Shown here one piece after another: positions 56,765 to 64,000 of a stretch of DNA of 64,000 nt (the first letter of the stretch is position 1; each line of letters starts with the position of its first letter). Location: contig NC_091272.1 in the NCBI RefSeq assembly GCF_042100115.1, positions 124,001-188,000 on the forward strand, given 5' to 3'. Below the pieces are notes generated by a model. That model had not been told where the DNA came from and did not search any database. It saw only the letters and a list, made by a program, of their open reading frames with translations. The position numbers were made by a program, and so were the translations under genes. The DNA is from Alternaria dauci. Its lineage: Eukaryota > Ascomycota > Dothideomycetes > Pleosporales > Pleosporaceae.

Positions 56765-58399
56765 ATGGACCAAAACCAAGGGACTCCGGAGAGTAGTCCT
56801 TCTCAGCCGAGTGCCCCTCAAAGTCCTCCACGACAGTCCTCCAATCAATACCTTTCACACTTGTCCAACAACCACAACTGCATTTCGACCACCACGACAA
56901 CCGACTCTCCCACATTACGGTAAGCAAACTGCTCTTAGTAACGTCGCTCATCTTGCATGTATAGATGGAGCAACAGATGACGTCATGCTCTCTCGCCGCT
57001 TAGCCTTGCAAGCATCCTGGACGACAAGCTGATGAACATAGCAGCTACAACACTTGCGATCAAGCGCCGTCAGTGTGCAGTGATGTTCATCACTATGCAC
57101 AGCATGCTCGAGAGCCATGGCTTTGGACTGAAGCTGCATATGAACCTCCCTATACCGGCGAGTTCGGTATTAGCGACGTGTTCCTAAACCCCACCATACC
57201 ACAGCTAAGCGAGCCACCCTGGCTCCATGAGCCTCATCAGCCTGCAATACCTGGACATGTAGCACTTTCAGACCTTGAGTTGATACCTTCTTCGTTTGAT
57301 TATGGAGACCTGAGCCCTGTAGTGGAGTGGTGCGATAATGCCCACGCTACCACATATTCGAAATCGACTTTCCCGCCACCAAGTTCGGGGTGTACAGACA
57401 ATTCTTCGCTCGTTTCCATTCATAAACGATCGCCTTCTCCCATCATATGCGAAACGTCTAAGGAATCAAAAAGGAATCTTCTTCATGGACGCATGGACCC
57501 GGCGAGGCGCTGGCTTCATGCACACCCCTTCAATCAATATCCTACAGCCGAACAGAAGGTGGAGCTGGCGACTACTGCCGGTATGACGATCCCGCAGCTG
57601 AACCGCCGCTTGACCAATCTCAGAAAGCGTGATAGGCACGGTCAGTATTAGAGATGCTTGATGCCGACCAGATATTGACCATCTGCCAGTACTCGATGAA
57701 CTGTGTAGAGACCTAGACAATAACGTCAACGCTGCTGGTGCTTCTCGTCATCATGGCTCGCCCGACACTACCGTCTCGAGGCGGAAGGGCAAGAGACGAT
57801 ATATGTCAAGGCCTTCTCCTTCCACTGGCAAAGAACCAACGATGGATGTACCGAATGCTTCTCGTGATTGCACTAGCGATACCGTAAACCGATACCACTG
57901 CACAATCTGCCAGCGAAAGCCGTTCAAGGATCCATATTCATGGAAACGTCACGAAGCCGGAGTTCATCATCTCGGCAGCACTCGTTGGTTCTGTCTGCTC
58001 AACAACGCCGCGATCATGCCGGGTATGAAGTGCATCTTCTGCTCTGACACTGTCCATGACATGAGCCATCTCGATCAGCACAATATCCACGTCTGCTTGG
58101 AGAAAGATAAGAGCGCGCGGGTGTTTGATCGCAAGGATGGTCTGAAACAGCACGTTCTAGGGGCGCACCTCTCCACAGCGAACGACTACACCAAGAAAGG
58201 GTTTGAGCCTCCAGATATATGGTCAGAGACTGAAGATGGCGTCTCTCCGGACCTAGATGGTCTCTGGTGCGGCTTCTGCAGATGTTTCCTTGAGACTACA
58301 ACTGTGAGGATGGATCATGTCGCGCAACACTTTCGGGACGGTTTCCAGATCAGTACATGGGCTTCGAGGCTGGACGCTTCCGATACTACGCTCTCATGA
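56765..58399 (+). CDS. Homeodomain (KN-type) plus C2H2 zinc-finger transcription factor, copy A
   Basis: Exons 56765..56919, 57042..57640 and 57690..58399 encode 487 aa. A Ser/Pro/Gln-rich N-terminus is followed (about residues 200-250) by a divergent homeobox-KN domain: RRWLHAHPFNQYPTAEQKVE then LNRRLTNLRKRDRH. The recognition-helix Asn is kept, but the usual Trp-Phe pair is replaced. Intron 2 falls just after this domain. The C-terminal half has Cys/His units: YHCTICQRKPFKDPYSWKRH, KCIFCSDTV...LDQHNIHVC, FDRKDGLKQHVLGAH, LWCGFCRCF with MDHVAQHF. Likely a nuclear DNA-binding regulator. The first exon was placed by splice phase, so the N-terminus is less certain. A paralogue follows in tandem. 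Confidence 0.8.
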
Positions 58400-59353
58400 G
58401 ATCATTTCATCGCGATTCTGATTTCCATAATGTCTTTCTTTTGGTGTCTACACGTCCATGGCGTACATGGAGTGTGACTGTAGATGGCATGCACCCTCCA
58501 TGACTGCTATGAACAGATACACCTTTCTCGATAGATGTCTCTGTTGGTATCAAGTCATCGGATCGTTATCTATCTCCCATGTTTGGTAACTCGTGGCATA
58601 GCCAGCGAATCAAAACCAAAGCCCCCATACAATCAACTCTTCATCACAGTACAGATCAGCCCAATGATTATCGCGACACAGTAGGCCTCCCAGGAGATTG
58701 AAAAAGCGACTTTACACTCTCGTGGTTGATAACTAAAGATCTCGACGCTAGTGGCGTGCCTGTGGCGAATCACCGTTTGTCAGTGCACTTAGCCCATTTG
58801 GGCAACAGCATGCCCGGCACATGCATTCTACTGCGACGCCTTAAAACTCATTCTAGAGCCTGAAAATAGGCCTTCAAGCTCATGCGAGACTCTGCTACGT
58901 TTTTCCCATTTTTAAAATCACTTTCTGGGCGTTTGTTGTTGTGCGGTGTCCAATTTTGTGCTTGTATCGACCAGAAAAGGCTTAGCGGGCGAGCTATGGC
59001 CCCGTCCCCTCCAATGTCCGACAAGCGCACAGTAGTAAGTTAAGCCTCGCCTCTACTAGCAAATCATTGGTGCAACCTAGCAGCGCACCGTTGACTTGTT
59101 GCGCTCTTATTTACTTCACGCCCTCAACTGACAACACCTGCATCAGGACTTTGCACTCGTTCCACGAAGGCTATCCAGCCATACGTCCGACAGGTTTTGT
59201 CATGAGGAAAGGTATGGCCTGCTCCCATATTCCGCCTACTGTGCCCATGTTCTTGAGATCGGAGCGTGCCGGCACGCGCTTTATCGCGTGACTGTTATTC
59301 GCAGTTTGACATCGAGAAATACTACATACTGTGTTGACAAGACCTTTTACTAG
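58400..59353. other. Region between the tandem transcription-factor genes
   Basis: About 950 bp. It should hold the promoter and the unresolved 5' exon(s) of copy B. A possible start is the ATG at 58995, in a short frame ending in a GTAAGT donor, but I could not link it. Confidence 0.35.
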
Positions 59354-60967
59354 CCACCCTTGGAACCAAGTTCCTCAAGGCGCGGATGACTGGAACTTTC
59401 TTGATTGCAACGTCGGCGATCTAGATTTCTCCATTGACAGCGTTTTCGATGCGGATGGCGCCACTACGCATTCCGAAAACTGTTCCGGTGGCTTGACCTG
59501 GGAGCCGCATCACGGTGATTACCTCGATTTTGATGATGTAGCCAAAGATCAGGATTTTGGTGTTTCAGGTCCGGATACACAGTCATTTCGGTCTTTGTTT
59601 GACTGCGAACACGACGGAAATGTGGAAGATGATGGAGATTTGACAAGCCTTTGCTCAACGCAAAATGTCTTTACAATCCAAGATATGACTGGACACCTGG
59701 ACGGAGATGACATTAGGTTCGATATCTTGGTACAGGATCAAGACTATTCCTTGTCGCACACTATTGAACGTCCAAACGATCATTCACAACCTCTACCGTC
59801 ACAGTCCGCTCTGGGTTGCACTCTTTCCAAATCCACTGAACGTCAGAGACGCCCGCAAATTGTCCGTGACTGGCTTTCACTTCACGCATCTTGGCCGTAC
59901 CCTACGCCGGCCGAGAAGTCAGAGCTAGTTGCGGCGACGGGTTACACTGAGCATCAACTCAACAACTGTTTGAGCAATCTCCGCACCCGGGAGAAGCATC
60001 GTAAGTGCATTATTCCGGTCTGGCTTCAGAGCCTTTACTTACAATGCATGCAGTATTCGACGGGCATGCCAACGAAGGAAATGGTCGAAATGATACTTGT
60101 AGCCAACCACGTGACGTCACATCTGCATGTCTAGACGACGTGCAATCAATCTCGATAGTCACCGCAAACGAGATGCTGCCTTTCAGTTCCATCTCGCTGC
60201 CTGCGATGAACATGAATGGTAGCAGCTACGGGCCTTCCTCGTTTGACGCAGACCATCCTACACCAGAGAGTACCCCCGATGTCGCGACCCAACTCTATGA
60301 AGACTTCAAAGCAGACTCAGCTTATCAAACAACCCGCTCAATTTCCACCCCTAGAAGCTCTACTACGGCAAAGCGGAAGGGCCGGAGGCATCGCGCTCAA
60401 ACACATCAGGCCGACGTGCGTGAGAATATGTTCGACACGATACCGACATATACCGCATACCCTCGTCTCGGCAAGCCCGAGAACCGGTTTTTCTGTACCG
60501 TGATCGGATGTTGTGGTTCATTCAAGAACTCATTCGACTGGAAGAGGCATGAGGCTGGCGTACATGGCTACAGTGACCGGTGGTGGATTTGCATGCTGAC
60601 GGAAGCATTCAAGACGCGTTCTGAATGCGTCTTTTGCTCGGAAACGATGGGATCGATCCATCATCTAAGCAAACATGCAATCGCAGCTTGCTCGGACAAG
60701 TGTACCGTCGAGCGTACATTTTTCCGGAAGGACCTTCTCAAGCAGCATGTCTTGCACATCCACCTCGCAGGCGAATCCGTCTCAGTCAGGAAGAACTTCA
60801 CCGTTCCTCATGAATGGTCGAGAGAGGTTGATTTATCGGCCCATGAACCTAACTCCTGCTGGTGCGGCTTCTGTAGGCGCACTTTCGAAACTGTTGCCAC
60901 GAGAATGGATCACGTCGCGAAACACTTTTGTGGCGGTAGGGATATGGCGACTTGGGTTCGGATATGA
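59354..60967 (+). CDS. Homeodomain (KN-type) plus C2H2 zinc-finger transcription factor, copy B (5' end unresolved)
   Basis: Two exons are clear: about 59354..60000 (after a TTTTACTAG acceptor) and 60054..60967. The frame has no ATG near its 5' end, so one or more upstream exons are missing from this model. An acidic N-terminal region (FLDCNVGDLDFSIDSVFDAD) leads to the homeobox-KN-like segment VRDWLSLHASWPYPTPAEKS...LNNCLSNLRTREKH. The zinc-finger half follows: FFCTVIGCCGSFKNSFDWKR, ECVFCSETM...LSKHAIAAC, FFRKDLLKQHVLHIH and CWCGFCRRTFE...MDHVAKHF. The same domain order, intron position and motifs (WKRHEAGVH, LKQHVL, MDHVA.HF) as copy A show a tandem duplication, now strongly diverged outside the domains. 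Confidence 0.78.
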
Positions 60968-61751
60968 TGTATGTGAATCCGGGTCTGTCTGGCAAGCCTG
61001 CGAACTTAGCTGGACTATGACCACATCAACGTTTAATCTCATCGCATCGGCTCTTCCTACATGAGGTAATCCATGTGCGATGCCACCTATCATCATTTAC
61101 ATGGAACGTCATCTACAAAGAACGTATGAAATATGGATGTCTTGCGCAAATGATGGGCAATGATGTGAACGTGCCCAAATGATTTTGATCCCAAACTTTC
61201 TTTTCTACCAGTCTTGCGCGCACACACGTCGTCATGTAGGACTCGTCTGGATGCCAGATTGCTTCCAACCCACGAGATGTATGAACCGTAGAGGTATTAG
61301 TGATCAGAGGTGATCGTTAGCGGGGGCGTGTGCGGGGTTAGCGTCGTTTGTCAGCCCCTACCCCGCGTTGGTGTGTCTTCAACCGCTAATACCCTCATCA
61401 CCTCATCGCATCGCGAAACTGGACTACTGTATGCAGGATCAGTGTTGATCGATTGCGATATTTCATAATAGTAAAGAGTTGGAGTTCACATCACACACTT
61501 CCAATGCCGATGGTAAGGGCAGACGACCACTGCATCGTCAGTAATCATGTCGGATATACGGAAAACCGAGCTACCAAACCATGCAGTATCAAATGAGAGC
61601 TGGTGGAAAAGCCAGATATTTGGTATGAATGGTTAAGGAGACACAAGAGTACATTCTTCATACATGTCCGCCTAGCCAAGCGCGCCGGCGTTAGGGTCAT
61701 ATCACAACATAACATTGGCGAACATTCCGGAAACTAGTCGGCTCGCGACAT
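60968..61751. other. Convergent intergenic region
   Basis: Contains loosely palindromic sequence at about 61291-61410 (GGTATTAG...CTAATACC). No gene was found. Confidence 0.4.
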
Positions 61752-62815
61752 TCATACTCCAAACTCGCCTTTGAGCGTCAGCTTCAGCAGATCGTCCTTC
61801 ACGATCTCTTCCTTGCGGCTAAGCAGATCCTCCACGTCCCAGTTTGCAGCGATGAAGCGTCCGCTGAGGAACTTCGCCTTCTCTTGACATAGCCAGACGG
61901 CGGTACCACCGACAAGCTCCGGACTATCTTGGTTGAAGAGCGACCGGAAGGGCTCGCGCAGCATATCCGTAGCGACCAGACCCGGATGCATCGACACAGC
62001 GGTAACATTTGGGTACTCGGCAGCGACGTAAGTAGCCAAGGCATCTAGAATGTATTTCGACATGAAATATGCGCCGAGCGGCGGAACCGTGAAGAACGCT
62101 TGCCATGAGCTTACGTTGACGATAGTGGCAGGTGTATCGGGGCTCGGCAATAAACGCAGGAACGAGCGGATGAGCAGATAGTTGCCCTTTCCGTTGATCT
62201 CCTACGACGGAGGTGTCAGTTCATCCAAATCCGACTCGGCTAGTTGTGGGACAAGGAACGAATTGGGTCTTACAAAGTTCCTCCACCACTGATCAGGGTC
62301 GGTGTCGTGCAGTTTCGGTCCGTCTCCTGTCATGGCACCGGCGGCGTTGATCAGGACATCCGCATGACCGAATTTGTGCCGAATCGCTTCGAAGGCAGCC
62401 TCAACGGCTTTTGTTTCAGAAATATCGAGAGCGTATGTCAGCGTTTCGATGCTGGGGTTGGACGCCTTAACGGATTTTTCGGTCGCTGCAAGCTTTTCGG
62501 CATTCGAGGCTAGAAGCACAACACCCTTCACGCCAGCCTTCACAAAGGCCGGTACCATTGCCTGAGACACCAAGTCTTAGCACGCGCTAGTATGACATCA
62601 CGTCGTCAAGGAAGGGGATGCGCTCGGTGAATAGTGTTTCAACATACCATGGCTCCAATACCACGCGAAGCTCCTGTGATAATTGCGACCTTTCCTGCCA
62701 GGCTATGCTCTGGGCTGCTGGGATCGATTGCGGGGTACGCGTCTTGGTGCGCGTGTTTGGTGAACTGCATAGACGTGACATAGAAGTCTTTTGGGAGCTT
62801 GCTCAGGTCGGACAT
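61752..62815 (-). CDS. Short-chain dehydrogenase/reductase
   Basis: Exons 62815..62648, 62561..62274 and 62201..61752 encode 301 aa. It is a classical SDR: the cofactor motif AGKVAIITGASRGIGAM (intron just after it), DVLINAAGAMTGDG (NAAG), VNVSSWQAFF with the catalytic Ser and GAYFMSKYILD with YxxxK. HPGLVATDML is the usual loop after the active site. The start at MSDLSKLPKDFYVTS leaves a roughly 40-residue extension before the Rossmann fold. The substrate is unknown. Confidence 0.9.
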
Positions 62816-63757
62816 TGTTGGTGTGGTTGCGATTCGGCCTTGCGGGATCAAAAAATACAAGCGATATGGTGGCGTGTTGTACGGAAAGAATGTCGATCAG
62901 AGATAATACAGAGTCCAGACGATGGCGACAACTTATGCGAGGCTTTGGGAGTAAGAGGCCCCGCAATCAGGCTGCGATATTCGCCTCTGCGTGTCTTCTT
63001 CCTATCGCACCGGGAAATGTCCCGGTACATCCATGTTTCACAAGCGTTGGCACATTAGCAACGGGGAAGTCGGTAGTGGTCATTAACGTTGCGGAACGTC
63101 GCAAGCGAAGCCCATTGAGAGCGTTTGCGAAGAGGGATTGGATGATCCTATCTCCATCCGAATTAGCGTAGGATTGCGGACCCTGCTCTTTTCGCTCACC
63201 TGAGATAGGTGCAGAACGTCAAATCTCCGCAGAGATCGGAACTCCATTGATGTCTCCATCGGCACCACTCTCTTCGCCCGACATATCGTGTTTACATTGA
63301 TGAGGTTGACCAGAAGTGCGCGCAGTCGTACACGAACTTCATCTCAACGCGCGATCTATCATGTCGGGTGAATCACCGAGGTGTGATAGCATCCATCGCC
63401 ATGCACGAAGCCGAAAACGATAAGAAGTGATACCAAGTATCAGGGGCTCTAAGACAAGTCATGAAGGTGGAGACGCGTTGCATGATCTTTTCTCAGCACG
63501 CCGATCATCAGAATGCGGATCTATGCGGGTGAATAGGGCGCCGGGGATTTCTGGGACGATCACGAACCAGGCAGCGAATGTAAAGCGTTCCACCCCTTTG
63601 GATGTTTAGACCCAGCCATTTGCATTGAGTCTTCTGAGGCGCCAGTAACTCTGAGGGATCTCTCACTTCACTTCCATCCAACGTTGTAGGTCGTTTGAGT
63701 ATCAAATCCCACGCATTAAAACGCAACACTCACCTGGATCGCTGAGAGACTACCAGT
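62816..63757. promoter_or_regulatory. Divergent upstream region, SDR / membrane protein
   Basis: 940 bp between divergent genes. No repeat or other coding sequence is supported. Confidence 0.35.
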
Positions 63758-63958
63758 ATGGTGCTGCATGAGGTAAGCCGAGCTACGACTAGAAGCATCT
63801 GCATGAAGCTGACTGCAGGAAAGGATCTTGGCCCCAACCTCACGGCAACTGTCCTCACGACAGGACTGCTGGCCTTCATCACGATGGGTATGCGCACATA
63901 TGTCAGAATCAACAATCGGAGCTGGGCTCTTGAAGACTGGATAATGGCAGTCGGATGT
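63758..63958 (+). CDS. Fungal rhodopsin-domain-type integral membrane protein, first exon
   Basis: An ATG-started frame of 67 codons ends at a GTATGT donor at 63959; the gene continues past the window. It encodes a first transmembrane helix (TATVLTTGLLAFITMGM) followed by RTYVRINNRSWALEDWIMAV. The R-x-Y-x-R...(D/E)DW-x-M pattern is characteristic of the fungal seven-TM rhodopsin-domain/PTH11-like family. The ATG at 63803 (MKLTAGKDLGPN) is an alternative start that would place TM1 nearer the N-terminus. Confidence 0.62.
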
Positions 63959-64000
63959 GTATGTATTCACCTTTCTCGTTCATGAGCATTTTCCCGCTCA

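Overview
The window is nuclear DNA of a filamentous ascomycete. About 20 intact protein genes have short GT-AG introns (mostly 45-80 nt) with typical fungal donors, branch points and acceptors. The gene content is fungal: NST1, a CSC1/RSN1-type channel, a biotin ligase with an N-terminal amidotransferase-like domain, a PL1 pectin lyase, and small secreted cysteine-rich proteins. I infer Pezizomycotina, probably Dothideomycetes; the class is a guess from gene style. No rRNA, tRNA or CRISPR was found.

Layout. 0-4.5 kb is housekeeping: the 3' part of an oxysterol-binding protein, the twin-CX9C cytochrome-oxidase assembly factor Coa4, and biotin-protein ligase. 4.7-7.5 kb holds a minus-strand run of small secreted proteins with one decayed relative. 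8.4-23 kb is again housekeeping: mitoribosomal protein mL40, a Rho2-type GTPase, NST1, phosphoacetylglucosamine mutase (chitin precursor synthesis) and a CSC1-like channel.

23.6-39 kb is a lesion-rich block. It contains a secreted-protein gene frameshifted inside a 5-bp tandem repeat, a transposon-like tract, an FAD monooxygenase gene split by a 421-bp element with terminal inverted repeats and 8-bp target duplications, a multiply frameshifted hypothetical gene, an S15/CocE-type hydrolase gene with an internal stop lying inside an intron-like 48-nt stretch, and a 5'-truncated phosphotransferase. An apparently intact SET-domain gene and a pectin lyase gene sit among them.

39.4-49.1 kb returns to core metabolism: succinyl-CoA ligase beta, a charged nuclear-type protein, 3-ketoacyl-CoA thiolase, NTF2 (with a 4-nt first coding exon), a GRE2-like reductase and a MetE-like methyltransferase. 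50.4-55.7 kb holds three oxidative-metabolism genes that could be a small catabolic module: a secreted GMC oxidoreductase, a carotenoid/stilbene-cleaving oxygenase and a SnoaL-like protein. 56.7-61 kb carries two tandem paralogous transcription-factor genes combining a KN-type homeodomain with C2H2-like zinc fingers. The window ends with a short-chain dehydrogenase and the first exon of a seven-TM, rhodopsin-domain-type membrane protein.

Exon structures were worked out by hand from splice motifs plus reading-frame and family continuity. Where I give joined exons, the total length is a multiple of three.
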